Positions 36,197 through 44,985 are shown, counted from the stretch's first letter. The stretch: 64,000 bases of DNA from Phycisphaerales bacterium (GCA_029260375.1 JAJDDI010000066.1:41532-105531); one strand, 5' to 3'. Program-made: numbers and translations. Notes: generated from the letters alone by a model not told the origin.

Positions 36197-37708
36197 TCAG
36201 GCGTCCAGGACCGCCGCCGAGCCCTCACGCCGCCAGTCGGCGAAGGCCTCGCCCGAGCCCGACACCGCGTGGACCCCGCCGAAGAACACGTTCGCGGCCG
36301 ACCACTCGTTCACCGGGCATCGCGCACGCATCGCGTCCAGCGCCGCCTCGCTCAGCCCGGGCTCGACCTGCAGCGCCCGCCCGTCCCAGTGGACCCGCGA
36401 CGCCGAGACCGCGTCCTCCAGCGAGCGGTCGAAGTCCAGCACCGCCGAGAGCACCCGCCCGATCGCGCTGCGGATCCGCTTGGACCCCCCAGAGCCGATC
36501 ACCAGGCTCGGGCGCCCGCCCGTGAGCACGATCGTGGGCGACATCATCGACGCGATCCGCACCCCCGGCGCGTCGCTGTGGAACCCGCCCGGGAACAGGT
36601 CGTCCTCGCCCATCATGTTGTTGAGCATGACCCCCGTGCCCGGGACCATGACGCCGCACCCCTGCCCGTTGGAGGTCGTCATCGACGCCGCGTTGCCCTC
36701 CGCATCGATCACGCTCACGTGCGAGGTCCCGCCGATGAACCGGCGCACGCGCGCGACGCTCTCGCCCCGCCCCGCCTCGAACGCCTCGTCGCTCAGGTCG
36801 CGGTCCTTCTCGATCTCGCGCTGCACGCCCACCATCGCCGCCAGGTGCTCGGGCGAATCGAACGCGCATCCTTCGGGCAAACACTCGCGCAGCAGGCGGC
36901 GCGCGTGCAGGATCAGCCGCCCCCCGAAGCTCGGGGGCGGGTTGGTCAGGATCGTCCGCCCGCCCTCGTCCAGACGCAGCGGCTCGCGCTCGATCACCCG
37001 GTACGCGCCCAGATCCTCGCCCGTCAGCAGGCCGCCCCGCGCGCGCATGATCGCGTCGATCGAGTCGGCGATCGCGCCCGAATACAGCGAGACCGAGCCC
37101 CTCGCGACGACCTCGAGCGTCTCGGCGTAGGCCTCGGAGCGGATCACCCCGCCCTCGCCCAGCAGCTCGCCCCCGGGCGCGAACATCGCGCGTGATTCGT
37201 CGTCCTCAAGGAAGATCGGCCCCAGGATCTGGTTCACAAACGCCTGCGAACGGTTGAGCGCCACGCCCTCGCGGGCCGCACGCACCGCGGGCGCGACGAT
37301 CTCTGTCAGCGCCACCCGCCCCAGCCGCGCGTGCGTCTCCAGATACCCCGCCAGCACCCCCGGCGCGGCGCACGCCCCCGCCCCGATGTGAAACACCTGC
37401 GTCGCGTCCCCGAACGGCACGTGCAGCGGGCGAAAGTCCAGCGCCCCGTGCTCCTCCGCCCCACGCCCGGGCGTGTCGCAGAAGAAGTCCAGCAGCGTGC
37501 TCTCACCGGCGCTCGTATGCGCCAGCAGAAACCCGCCCCCGCCCAGGCTCGTCAGCGCCGGCTCGGCGATCGGTCCCGCGAACCCAGCAGCGACGATCGC
37601 GTCGAACGCGTTGCCCCCGGCCTCAAGGATCTCCACCGCGGCGCGCGTGACCACCTCGTGCCCGCTCGCCACGCCGCCCTTGCATGTGCTGTGGACCTTG
37701 TTCCCCAT
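36197..37708 (-). CDS. Gamma-glutamyltransferase family protein
   Basis: A 503-residue Ntn-hydrolase that cleaves gamma-glutamyl compounds such as glutathione and is made as a self-cleaving precursor. The cleavage-site Thr328 is in RFIGGTSHVSVIDAEGNAAS; the large-subunit start GGVASGHEVVTRAAVEILEAGGNAFDA and the GSGGSKRI and LNNMMGEDDLF blocks fit the family. No signal peptide is visible at MGNKVHSTCKGG, unlike the periplasmic enzymes, so it may be cytoplasmic. ATG 37708 has GGGAG just upstream. It precedes the cysteine desulfurase-like gene by 67 bases; both are steps able to release sulfur from glutathione-type thiols. Confidence 0.88.
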   Translation of the reverse strand: MGNKVHSTCKGGVASGHEVVTRAAVEILEAGGNAFDAIVAAGFAGPIAEPALTSLGGGGFLLAHTSAGESTLLDFFCDTPGRGAEEHGALDFRPLHVPFGDATQVFHIGAGACAAPGVLAGYLETHARLGRVALTEIVAPAVRAAREGVALNRSQAFVNQILGPIFLEDDESRAMFAPGGELLGEGGVIRSEAYAETLEVVARGSVSLYSGAIADSIDAIMRARGGLLTGEDLGAYRVIEREPLRLDEGGRTILTNPPPSFGGRLILHARRLLRECLPEGCAFDSPEHLAAMVGVQREIEKDRDLSDEAFEAGRGESVARVRRFIGGTSHVSVIDAEGNAASMTTSNGQGCGVMVPGTGVMLNNMMGEDDLFPGGFHSDAPGVRIASMMSPTIVLTGGRPSLVIGSGGSKRIRSAIGRVLSAVLDFDRSLEDAVSASRVHWDGRALQVEPGLSEAALDAMRARCPVNEWSAANVFFGGVHAVSGSGEAFADWRREGSAAVLDA

Positions 37709-37726
37709 CACGCTCCCGCTCGGGGG

Positions 37727-37765
37727 GTGCCACGGCTTGGCCCGCCAGGGCAAGCCGTGCCTCCA
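37727..37765. repeat. REP-like palindrome
   Basis: GCCACGGCTTG and CAAGCCGTGCC form inverted arms around GCCCGCCAGGGC. A partly complementary stretch (37768-37800, with GGCGCC and TGTGGCGCC) follows. It lies between the ferredoxin stop and the gamma-glutamyltransferase start, where it could end ferredoxin transcripts. No T-run is present, so an extragenic palindrome is equally likely. Confidence 0.6.
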
Positions 37766-37822
37766 CACAGGGCGCCGCTGGCGCGGTCAACCTGTGGCGC
37801 CCACGTTCTTGACGATCTGAGC

Positions 37823-38227
37823 CTAGTGGGGGACTTCCTTGACCGCGTTGCGGTTCCACGCCGGCACCCGGACCACGATCGGCCCGTCGCCCTCGATCTC
37901 GCACTGGCAGCTCAGCCGGCTGTTGAGCTGCAGCCCCGGCGCCTCCTCGACCCGGTCCTCCTCGTCCTCGGTGGGCTCGGAGACCTGGTCCATCCCCTGC
38001 TCGATATACACGTGGCACGTCGAGCACGCGCAGACCCCGCCGCACGCGTGCTCGATGTTGATCCCGTGCTCCACGGCGATCTCGAGCAGGTGCTCGCCCT
38101 TGGCCGCCAGCATCTCGTGCTCGACCTTCTCCGACCCGTCGTCGTTGAGCGACTCGGGGTCCTCGAGGATGAACTTCACCGGGACGATCTCGGGCCCGTG
38201 GTCGTGATCAGAATGCTTGAGATGCAT
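37823..38227 (-). CDS. 2Fe-2S ferredoxin, adrenodoxin/Isc type
   Basis: A 134-residue electron carrier. The cluster ligands are Cys62, Cys68, Cys71 and Cys107 in HACGGVCACSTCHV and RLSCQC, the C-x5-C-x2-C spacing of Isc-type ferredoxins; extra cysteines at 66 and 109 are typical. A histidine/aspartate-rich N-terminal extension of about 14 residues (MHLKHSDHDHGPE) could bind metal. The acidic segment 79-96 is a likely partner-docking surface. It starts a reverse-strand run with the gamma-glutamyltransferase, desulfurase-like and TSUP genes. It is divergent from the GT2 gene. Confidence 0.9.
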   Translation of the reverse strand: MHLKHSDHDHGPEIVPVKFILEDPESLNDDGSEKVEHEMLAAKGEHLLEIAVEHGINIEHACGGVCACSTCHVYIEQGMDQVSEPTEDEEDRVEEAPGLQLNSRLSCQCEIEGDGPIVVRVPAWNRNAVKEVPH

Positions 38228-38378
38228 AGGGTCGAGGCTCCGCGGTGGGGACAGATGAAGGTTAGACTCATTCTAGAGGCCCCATCCGTGCAAGTCCCAG
38301 GGACGGGGCAGCCGATGGGTTCACCCCGGGGCGAGCGGATTTCGCCCGACTCTCGACGGATCGACCCCGGAGCCCCGC

Positions 38379-39242
38379 GTGACCGAGCCAAGCGACAGCC
38401 ACAATCCTCACCCGATCGAGCTGACGGTCGTCGCGCCCGCCCACGACGAGGCCGACAACGTCGAGCCCCTCGTCGAGCAGGTCGGCAAGGCGCTCTCCGA
38501 CGCCGGCGTCGAGTTCGAGTTCATCCTCGTGGACGACGCCTCGACCGACGCCACGCCCCAGCGGGCCGCCGCGATGCAGCCCACCCGCCCGTGGCTCCGC
38601 GTGATCTCCCTGGGCAAGCCCGCGGGGGGCGGTGGCAACGGGCAGTCCTGCGCGTTCAAGGTCGGCTTCGCCGCCGCGCGTGGGCGACTCGTCGGCGTGC
38701 TCGACGCCGATCTCCAGAACGACCCCGCCGAGTTCCCCCGCATGCTCGCCCTGCTCAAGGAGCACGACGCGGACATGGTCCAGGGCGACCGCTCCGCGGC
38801 CCGCCGCCAGGGCGACTCGCCCATCCGCCAGTTCGGCTCGGTCATCGGGCGCGTCTTCCGCCGCATGATCCTGGGCGATTCAATCCGTGACACGGGCTGC
38901 TCGCTGCGGGTCATGAAACGCGAGATCGCCGTCGCGATCCCGCTCGAGTTCAAGGGCATGCACCGGTTCATCCCGGTCTCGGCGCGCAAGATGGGCTACA
39001 CCGTCATCGAGACCCCCGTCGCCCACCGCGCCCGCCACGCGGGCGAGCCAAAGTATGGCATGGGCATCGCCAAACGCGCCATCCCCGGGCTCATCGACTG
39101 CTTCGCCGTCCGCTGGATGGGCAAACGCCGTCGCACACCGACCAGCGTGCTGGAGCTCGGCGCCCTCGCCCCGCACGCGGAGCGCGTGGTCGTGCGCCCC
39201 CACAGCGCCGAGGCGGCGCACGCGGGCGGGGAGCAGGCGTGA
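38379..39242 (+). CDS. GT2-family glycosyltransferase (dolichol-phosphate-mannose-synthase-like)
   Basis: A 287-residue family 2 glycosyltransferase. The start GTG has GGAG six bases upstream. The GT-A motifs are VVAPAHDEADNVEPLVEQV (17-35), ILVDDASTD (49-57) and VGVLDADLQNDP (105-116, the metal-binding DxD), with DTGCSLRVMKREIA further on. There is no C-terminal membrane domain, so it is a cytoplasmic or peripheral polyprenyl-phosphate sugar transferase. Its stop overlaps the start of the LAB_N gene, a pairing often seen in lipid A-related or polyprenyl-sugar loci. The sugar donor is unknown. Confidence 0.85.
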   Translation: MTEPSDSHNPHPIELTVVAPAHDEADNVEPLVEQVGKALSDAGVEFEFILVDDASTDATPQRAAAMQPTRPWLRVISLGKPAGGGGNGQSCAFKVGFAAARGRLVGVLDADLQNDPAEFPRMLALLKEHDADMVQGDRSAARRQGDSPIRQFGSVIGRVFRRMILGDSIRDTGCSLRVMKREIAVAIPLEFKGMHRFIPVSARKMGYTVIETPVAHRARHAGEPKYGMGIAKRAIPGLIDCFAVRWMGKRRRTPTSVLELGALAPHAERVVVRPHSAEAAHAGGEQA

Positions 39243-39862
39243 AGGCGGGCCCGATCATTGCAATGGTGGCGCTCATCGCCGTCGGGATGTGGCTCGTCCT
39301 CCAGCCCGCGCTGAGCAAGTCCGGCTACGACTACGAGATCCGCGTCGGCGCCATCCGCATCCTCGTGGACGAGACCGACCGCGGCGTCCGCATCGTCGAG
39401 CCCGAGCACCTCGCGACGACCGAGCCCATCGACACCGCCACGCTCGACGCCGTCGTCTCTCGCCAGGTCGAGCTCTGGCAGCGGCGCCCCGCGCTGGAGC
39501 GCACCCTGCTGGGCTTCTTCAACATCAGCAGCTGGCTGAACTTCGTCTGGGTCGGCATCGGGCTCGTCGGGCAGGGCGCCTTCTTCGGGCGCATGTTCGT
39601 CCAGTGGGTCGTCAGCGAGAAAAACCGGCGATCCGAGGTGCCCGAGCTGTTCTGGTGGTTCAGCTTCGTCGGCGGCATCTGCCTGTTCACCTACTTCGTC
39701 TGGCGCGTGGACGTGGTCGGCGTGCTGGGCCAGTCCACGGGCGTCGTGATCTACGCGCGGAATCTTCGCCTGATCCACAAGCAGCGCCAGCGCGAGGCAC
39801 GCTACGCCCAGGCGGTTCCCGAGCCCGGATCACACCCCGGGGCGCCCGGCGACGACGCCTGA
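39239..39862 (+). CDS. LAB_N (lipid A biosynthesis N-terminal) domain membrane protein
   Basis: A 207-residue membrane protein. An N-terminal helix is followed by an extracytoplasmic segment (about 25-85), then the LAB_N domain with WVGIGLVGQGAFFGRMFVQWVVSEKNRRS and VPELFWWFSFVGGICLFTYFVWR, and VVIYARNLRLIHKQ at the end. The domain is also found at the N-terminus of some lipid-A-disaccharide synthases and resembles small SMR-like flippase folds. GTGA overlap with the glycosyltransferase indicates coupling, so the two probably make and handle a lipid-linked sugar. Confidence 0.82.
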   Translation: MKAGPIIAMVALIAVGMWLVLQPALSKSGYDYEIRVGAIRILVDETDRGVRIVEPEHLATTEPIDTATLDAVVSRQVELWQRRPALERTLLGFFNISSWLNFVWVGIGLVGQGAFFGRMFVQWVVSEKNRRSEVPELFWWFSFVGGICLFTYFVWRVDVVGVLGQSTGVVIYARNLRLIHKQRQREARYAQAVPEPGSHPGAPGDDA

Positions 39863-39903
39863 CCCCGTTTGCGTCCGAGCCCTCCAGCGCAGAGACTGTG
39901 CGC

Positions 39904-40527
39904 ATGAACGTGTACCTCGATGATGAACCCCTGCGGGTCGAGCCCCCCACCCTGGCCCGGGCGATCCAGGTCGCCCGCGACACCGCCGACGCGCGCGGAC
40001 GCGTGGTCATCGAGGTCAAGGGCGACGGCGTCACCGTCCCCGGGGACCTGCTCGACAGCCCGCCCGACAACGACGCCGGCTTCGGCGAGCTCCGCATGCT
40101 CTCCACCCCGCCCGGCCCCTTCGTCCGCGAGACCCTGCTCGAGGCCCGCACGGTGCTGGAAGACGCGGTCCGCGCCCAGGACCAGGCCGCCGAGCTGGTC
40201 CAGGCGGGCACGCTCGGGGCCTCGCTCGAGCCGCTGCACAAGGCGTTGCAGTGCTGGTCGGTCGTGCGCGATGTGGTCGAGCAGAGCCAGGCGCTGCTGG
40301 GCGAGTCCGCCGGGAGCGTGAGCTTCCAGGGGCCCAGGGGCACAACGACCGGCGAGGACTGCATCGCCCGCCTGAGCGTCGCTCTGCGCGATGTCCGATC
40401 GGCCCTTGAGCAGTCGGACTGGTCCGCGCTCTCCGACGCGCTCGCCTACGACCTGGGCGAACTCTCGGGCGACTGGCGGTCCATGCTCGAGGCCCTGGGC
40501 GATCGAGCGACGCCCGGGGCCGCCTGA
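39904..40527 (+). CDS. Conserved protein of unknown function
   Basis: A 207-residue soluble protein. It begins with MNVYLDDEPLRVEPPTLARAI, a small beta/alpha start, and from about 85 is predicted to be helical (TLLEARTVLEDAVRAQDQAAELVQ and LSVALRDVRSALEQSDW), acidic overall. No catalytic or binding motif is recognised. It lies 41 bases after the LAB_N gene on the same strand and could be part of that operon. The helical half could serve in protein-protein binding. Confidence 0.7.
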   Translation: MNVYLDDEPLRVEPPTLARAIQVARDTADARGRVVIEVKGDGVTVPGDLLDSPPDNDAGFGELRMLSTPPGPFVRETLLEARTVLEDAVRAQDQAAELVQAGTLGASLEPLHKALQCWSVVRDVVEQSQALLGESAGSVSFQGPRGTTTGEDCIARLSVALRDVRSALEQSDWSALSDALAYDLGELSGDWRSMLEALGDRATPGAA

Positions 40528-40622
40528 GCCGGACGGTCGCCGCGAGGATCACCCGCCCCGAGGGGGCAATGATCTGACGTTGGCGGGCGCGAGGCCCACT
40601 CGGGAGGGACGCTTTCCAGGCC

Positions 40623-41363
40623 ATGAGCGGGACAACGGACAACCCCGAGCCGATACAGCGGCTGCTCGCCCAGGCGCACGAGGCGGGCGCCTCGGGCGAC
40701 TGGGTGGGCGCGAGCGTCGCCGCCCTGGACGCGATCCACGACGCCCGCCGGCGCCGTGACTTTGCGGGCATGGCCCGCGCGATCGGCGCGTACCGCAACG
40801 CCTCGGCGCAGGTGATCGAGCTGGCCGAGCATGAGAGCGATGGCGCGATGATCATCTCGCGCAGCGCCGACGCGCCCGACCCGCTCTGCGCGGGGTGCTA
40901 CCTGCTCCAGCCCCCGATGATCGGCGCCGACGCCACGCGCCTGCGCGAGGCCGCGTTCGCCGGCGGGCTGCCCGTGCGCGTGCTGGCGCGCGAGCCGATG
41001 ACCCGCGACGGGCTCTGGCCCGTGGTCGCGGTGGGGGACGTCATCGTCCGAGCCAAGGTCGAGCCGCCCGAGAAGCTGCAACGCGTCGAGGGTGTGATCA
41101 CCAAGGACGCCTACCCGGGCCCGGCGCCGCTGGACTGGTTCCGCGCCGCGATCGGGTCGCTGGGCGAGACGGCCCTCTCACGCCTCGACGCCGATGAGCC
41201 GCCGCAGCACCGCGTGGACGACCTGCTCGAGATACTCTCGGCCCTGCCCGAGCACACGGGCGTACTCGACGCGCTCGAGTCCGCGGGCGCCGAGGCGCAA
41301 CAAAAACCGGCGCCGACACTCCCGCGTCGGCGCCCGGTGATTGATGATCCGTACTCGTTCTAG
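40623..41363 (+). CDS. Conserved protein of unknown function
   Basis: A 246-residue soluble protein without a signal peptide. The first 70 residues are helical (RLLAQAHEAGASGDWVGASVAALDAIHDARRR). The middle part (about 75-160) contains DPLCAGCYLLQPPMIGADATRLREAAFAGGLPVRVLAREP and a beta-rich stretch, and the C-terminus reads RRRPVIDDPYSF. CxxC at CAGC is the only notable motif. I recognise no family. It is convergent with the glycine-zipper lipoprotein gene. Confidence 0.7.
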   Translation: MSGTTDNPEPIQRLLAQAHEAGASGDWVGASVAALDAIHDARRRRDFAGMARAIGAYRNASAQVIELAEHESDGAMIISRSADAPDPLCAGCYLLQPPMIGADATRLREAAFAGGLPVRVLAREPMTRDGLWPVVAVGDVIVRAKVEPPEKLQRVEGVITKDAYPGPAPLDWFRAAIGSLGETALSRLDADEPPQHRVDDLLEILSALPEHTGVLDALESAGAEAQQKPAPTLPRRRPVIDDPYSF

Positions 41364-41377
41364 CCCGCGCTCGGACG

Positions 41378-41791
41378 CTAGTGGAACGGGCAGTGCTGCG
41401 GGTGGTAGTACCGCCGCTCGTGGTAGTGGTAGACCACGTCGTCGCTGGGCGGGTACTCGTACCCGCGGGCGTACCCGTCGTTGTAGCCCTGGTCGTAGCC
41501 CCGGTCGTACCCGCCGGTGCGATGGGCGTACGCCTCACGGCGCGACTGCTCTTCCTTGCGTCGGTTCTGGTCGCCGATGACCGCGCCGGTGGCGCCGCCC
41601 GCGACCGCGCCGATCGCGGCGCCAGCGCCCGCGTTGCCCGTCAGCGAGCCGATGGCCAGCCCGCCGAGCGCGCCGACCGCAGCCCCGCCCAAGGCGCCCT
41701 CGCCCGCGTTCTCACACCCGCCCGCGACCATCGCCGCCGCAGCGAGCGTGGACACGAGCGCTAGGCGCCTGTTCTTGCTGATGTGTGTCAT
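41378..41791 (-). CDS. Glycine-zipper lipoprotein
   Basis: A 137-residue lipoprotein. ATG 41791 is preceded by GGAGG at five bases. The signal peptide ends AAAAMVAGGC, giving lipobox Cys26. The next 55 residues are a glycine zipper (GGAAVGALGGLAIGSLTGNAGAGAAIGAVAGGATGAVIG), as in YMGG/SlyB-type envelope proteins, followed by an Arg/Tyr/Gly-rich C-terminus (DRGYDQGYNDGYARGYEYPP) and a histidine-rich end (YHYHERRYYHPQHCPFH) that may bind metal. Likely an outer-membrane or periplasmic envelope-stress lipoprotein. An AT-rich palindrome lies about 100 bases upstream. Confidence 0.8.
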   Translation of the reverse strand: MTHISKNRRLALVSTLAAAAMVAGGCENAGEGALGGAAVGALGGLAIGSLTGNAGAGAAIGAVAGGATGAVIGDQNRRKEEQSRREAYAHRTGGYDRGYDQGYNDGYARGYEYPPSDDVVYHYHERRYYHPQHCPFH

Positions 41792-41890
41792 CACAGCCTC
41801 CTTCCAGAGCGTCCGCCCCGCGGCGCTCGGGTGTACATACTTTGCCATGTCCTGACCGCACGCTCAAGGCGCGCCCTGACAGGAATCTCA

Positions 41891-41924
41891 GTAAGTATAT
41901 ACTAACTCCAGGGGGAGTTTGTTC
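41891..41924. promoter_or_regulatory. AT-rich palindrome, candidate operator/promoter of the lipoprotein gene
   Basis: AGTATATACT is a perfect ten-base palindrome inside GTAAGTATATACTAAC (41891-41906), followed by AACTCC and GGAGTT as an adjoining dyad. It lies in a 120-base gap of unusually high AT content upstream of the glycine-zipper gene. On the reverse strand GGAAC about 18 bases before GTATA would fit an ECF-type promoter loosely. The assignment is tentative. Confidence 0.35.
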
Positions 41925-41968
41925 CCGGATTCCCAAAAAAGTCAGGACAGGACGGGGGGCGCCGGGGT

Positions 41969-43060
41969 TCAGCCGCCCGAGGCCTGGGCGCGGTTCGCGC
42001 CGGCGCCGTAGCGACGCAGCAGCTCGACGATCTGCGGCTGCCCGGGCTCGAGCTGGAGCGAGCGCCGGAGGGCCACGACCGCCTCGCCCAGTGAGCTGGT
42101 ATCGCGCTGCCCGGACCAGAGGAACTCGTTGAGCTGGCAGACCGCCACGCCGTTGAGCGCGGGGAAGTGCCCGCTGTCCATCGACAGGGCTTTCTGGAAG
42201 GACTCGAGGGCCGCGTCGTAGCGACGCAGGCGGAACAGGCCCGAGCCCATCCGCTCGTAGGCGATGGCGCTGGGCTCGATGCGGATGAGCTGGTCCAGCG
42301 TCGCGACCATCTCGGCGTGGCGCTTGGCGTGCCCGAGCGAGTCGGCCAGGCTCAGCAGCAGACGCGGAGAAAGATCCATCAGCTCGGCGGCCTGCTGGAA
42401 CTCGATGACCGCCTGCTCGTGCTGGTTCAGGGCCGCGTACGTGGCGCCCAGGTTCACGCGGGCCTCGCCCGAGTCGGGCGTGACCGCGACGGCGCGCTGG
42501 GCGAACGCCAGCGCCTGCGCCGGCTCGCCGACCTGCAGGTACGCGGTCGCGATGTTCAGATTCGTCTCAAAGTCGCCCGGGCGGATCGTCAGCGCCCGAA
42601 GGTATGCCTGGATCGATTCGCCCAAGCGGTTCATGAGCTGGAGCACGAGCCCGTGCCCGAACTGCGCGTCGAAGTTGCGGGGCTCGAGCTGGGCGGCGCG
42701 CCCGAAGTTCTTCTCCGCGTCGGGCAGGTTACCCTGACGACGGTAGATGTCGCCCGCGCCGATGTAGGCCACGGTCATCGCGGGGTTGACCGCGATGGCC
42801 CGCTCGAACTCGCGCAGGGCCGCTTCCAGGTCGCCCTCGGTCATCTTCTGCTGGGCGGTCACGACCGCGTCGTTGGCCTGGGCCCGGCGTTCGGACCGGG
42901 TCTGGTTGCGGTTCTTGGAGACCGTCTGGTTCGGTGTGTTCTTGTCACGCCGGGCTTCACCCGCGGCGCGGCAGCCGGTCATCGCCGGAGCGATCACCAG
43001 GGTCAGCATGACGATCGAGAGAGTCAGGGGCAGGGCGCGGGTTGGACGCATCATCGTCAT
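41969..43060 (-). CDS. TPR-repeat lipoprotein
   Basis: A 363-residue protein with a lipoprotein signal peptide (LPLTLSIVMLTLVIAPAMTGC, Cys about 30) and a basic, asparagine-rich linker. From about 55 to the end it consists of roughly eight tetratricopeptide repeats, for example GDLEAALREFERAIAVNPAM, GNLPDAEKNFGRAAQLEPRN and RRYDAALESFQKALSMDSGH. TPR arrays are protein-binding scaffolds. Three ATGs lie close together (43060, 43054, 43051); the first is used. It is transcribed toward the glycine-zipper gene with a gap of about 180 bases, ending near a short T-run. Confidence 0.85.
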   Translation of the reverse strand: MTMMRPTRALPLTLSIVMLTLVIAPAMTGCRAAGEARRDKNTPNQTVSKNRNQTRSERRAQANDAVVTAQQKMTEGDLEAALREFERAIAVNPAMTVAYIGAGDIYRRQGNLPDAEKNFGRAAQLEPRNFDAQFGHGLVLQLMNRLGESIQAYLRALTIRPGDFETNLNIATAYLQVGEPAQALAFAQRAVAVTPDSGEARVNLGATYAALNQHEQAVIEFQQAAELMDLSPRLLLSLADSLGHAKRHAEMVATLDQLIRIEPSAIAYERMGSGLFRLRRYDAALESFQKALSMDSGHFPALNGVAVCQLNEFLWSGQRDTSSLGEAVVALRRSLQLEPGQPQIVELLRRYGAGANRAQASGG

Positions 43061-43271
43061 GGTTCCGTCTCTGGCTGGCTCCAAGAAGGTCCTCCACCCG
43101 CCGAACGTGACGGATGAGGGGCGCCGACTCTATCCCTTGTCGGCTCCGTGAAACGCGGGGGTGAGGATTTCAACGATTCTGAGACCCTTTCGGTTCGCGC
43201 CGAGTTCACGGATCGCGTCCGAGAGCGGATCCGGGGCGGATCGGGCTCTCTCTGGTTTTTGCCCCCTTTGC

Positions 43272-44192
43272 CTAGCTTCCCATCAGGCCCCGGAGCCGGC
43301 GCAGATTCTGCGCATCGAACGCCCGCCCTCGCTCGTCCACGCCCTTGGGCGTTTCCATGATCATGGGGCGGTCGTCCAGCTCCGGGCGGTTCACCACCGC
43401 CGCGAACCCGGTGTCCTTGAGCGCTTTCCGCCCGGGCGTGCCCGAGGGGCCCGGCGGCCTGCCGATCGTGCCCTGCCCGATGTGCTCGTGCCGGTCCTTG
43501 CGGGAGTCGAACGGGACCTTGGAATCGTTCAGGTGCAGCACCCTGAGGTTGGACAGGCCGCAGGTCTGGTCGAAGCGGTCCAGCGCCGCGTCGGCGGTCG
43601 TGCGGTCGGACATGTCGTACCCGCCCGAGTGCGCGTGGCAGGTATCCAGGCAGAAGCCCACACGCTCGGGCGCAGGCGTCGTGTCGAGGATCATCGCGCG
43701 CAGCTGCGCAAGCTGCTCGAACGTGCGTCCCAGGTTCGAGCCCGAGCCGACGGTGTTCTCAAGGCAGACGACTACATGCATGCCCGAGGTGCGTTTGAGC
43801 AGCGCTTTGTAGGCCCTGGCGATCCGCGCCAGGCCCTTCGCCTCGGTCGAGGTGGTGTAGGCGCCAGGGTGATGCACGAGGTACGGGATCGACAGCTGGG
43901 CGCAGCGTTCGATCTCGACGGTCATCAGGTCCACGCTCTTGGCCCAGAGCTCATCGTCGGGGCTGGCGAGGTTGATCAGGTAGCTCGCGTGCGAGACGGT
44001 CCGGTCCTGCCAGCCCAGACGCTCGAGCTCGCTCAGCCAGTCGCTCGTCGCGCCGGGGTCCAGCGGGCGGACCCTCCACTGCTGCTGGTTTTTCGTAAAG
44101 ACCTGCACGGTGTCCAGCCTGAGCGACTCGGCCTCACGCAGGGCGTTGACCATGGCGCCCGCGATGGAGAGATGGGATCCGAACAATGGCAC
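43272..44192 (-). CDS. nfo: Endonuclease IV (deoxyribonuclease IV)
   Basis: A 306-residue AP endonuclease cutting 5' of abasic sites in base excision repair. It is a TIM barrel with three metals, and the ligands can be followed: HHPGAY, CLENTVGSGSNLG, GFCLDTCHAHSGGYD, LRVLHLNDSK, RKDRHEHIGQGTIG and IMETPK. It begins at GTG (LFGSHLSIAGAM). One segment (GRPPGPSGTPGRKALKDTG) has a small proline/glycine insertion relative to the usual GxxGxxxF helix. It is divergent from the LON-domain gene. Confidence 0.93.
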   Translation of the reverse strand: MPLFGSHLSIAGAMVNALREAESLRLDTVQVFTKNQQQWRVRPLDPGATSDWLSELERLGWQDRTVSHASYLINLASPDDELWAKSVDLMTVEIERCAQLSIPYLVHHPGAYTTSTEAKGLARIARAYKALLKRTSGMHVVVCLENTVGSGSNLGRTFEQLAQLRAMILDTTPAPERVGFCLDTCHAHSGGYDMSDRTTADAALDRFDQTCGLSNLRVLHLNDSKVPFDSRKDRHEHIGQGTIGRPPGPSGTPGRKALKDTGFAAVVNRPELDDRPMIMETPKGVDERGRAFDAQNLRRLRGLMGS

Positions 44193-44271
44193 GGACGGAG
44201 CGTAGCGGCGTGATCACGCGTCGGTCTTGGGGCCGGCCCGGGGCGCCGGTATGATCGGGCAAGGAGCCGCG

Positions 44272-44985
44272 GTGTCCGACGAGCAGTCCATCCGGGTGAA
44301 CTTTGGGTCGTGGATGGCGCTGTTCCCGCTGGACCGGGTGGTGCTGCTGCCCCAGCAGGTCATGCCCCTGCACATCTTCGAGCCCCGCTACGTACAGATG
44401 GTCACGCACGCGCTCGACTCGTCCGGGCAGATCGCCATGGGCATGTTCGCCGGCGACCGCTGGAAGCAGGAGTACCACGGGCTGCCCCCCGTGCGCCCCG
44501 CGGCCTGCGTCGGGCAGATCGTCCAGCACGAGCGGATGGGCGATGGGCGCTACAACATCCTGCTCCAGGGCGTCTGCCGCGCGCGGATCGGGGAGGAACG
44601 CCCGCCCGACGACGACCGCCAGTACCGCTGCGCCCGCCTCGATCCGGTCGAAGAGCAGAGCGAGACGCTCATCGACGAGGGCCTGGAGCGCCTGCGCGAC
44701 TGGATCGAGCGCATGATGACCCACGGCGCGCTGCGCCGCGTCGCGATCGCCGAGCAGGTCGTCGAGTACGTCCGCAACGAGGACGTGCCCACCCCCGTGC
44801 TGATGGAGCTCGTCTCGTTCGCGATGATCACCGAGCCCGGGGCGAGGTACGGGCTGCTGGCCGAGGGCGACGTGCTCCAGCGCGGGCGCCTGCTCCGCGA
44901 CGGTCTCGAACGCCTGGTTTGGCTCATCCGCCAGGCCGAGGACCAACGCCCCGAGGCGTGGCCCAAGGGCATGAGCTGGAACTAG
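44272..44985 (+). CDS. LON-substrate-binding-domain protein
   Basis: A 237-residue protein consisting of a Lon N-terminal (substrate-binding) domain with no ATPase or protease part. The core is ALFPLDRVVLLPQQVMPLHIFEPRYVQMVTHAL, with VGQIVQHERMGDGRYNILLQGVCRARI following, the usual pattern of stand-alone LON domains. Its role is unknown, possibly in protein quality control. GTG 44272 is chosen because GGAG lies five bases upstream; an in-frame ATG at 44251 is less likely. A structured intergenic region and queF follow on the same strand. Confidence 0.85.
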   Translation: MSDEQSIRVNFGSWMALFPLDRVVLLPQQVMPLHIFEPRYVQMVTHALDSSGQIAMGMFAGDRWKQEYHGLPPVRPAACVGQIVQHERMGDGRYNILLQGVCRARIGEERPPDDDRQYRCARLDPVEEQSETLIDEGLERLRDWIERMMTHGALRRVAIAEQVVEYVRNEDVPTPVLMELVSFAMITEPGARYGLLAEGDVLQRGRLLRDGLERLVWLIRQAEDQRPEAWPKGMSWN

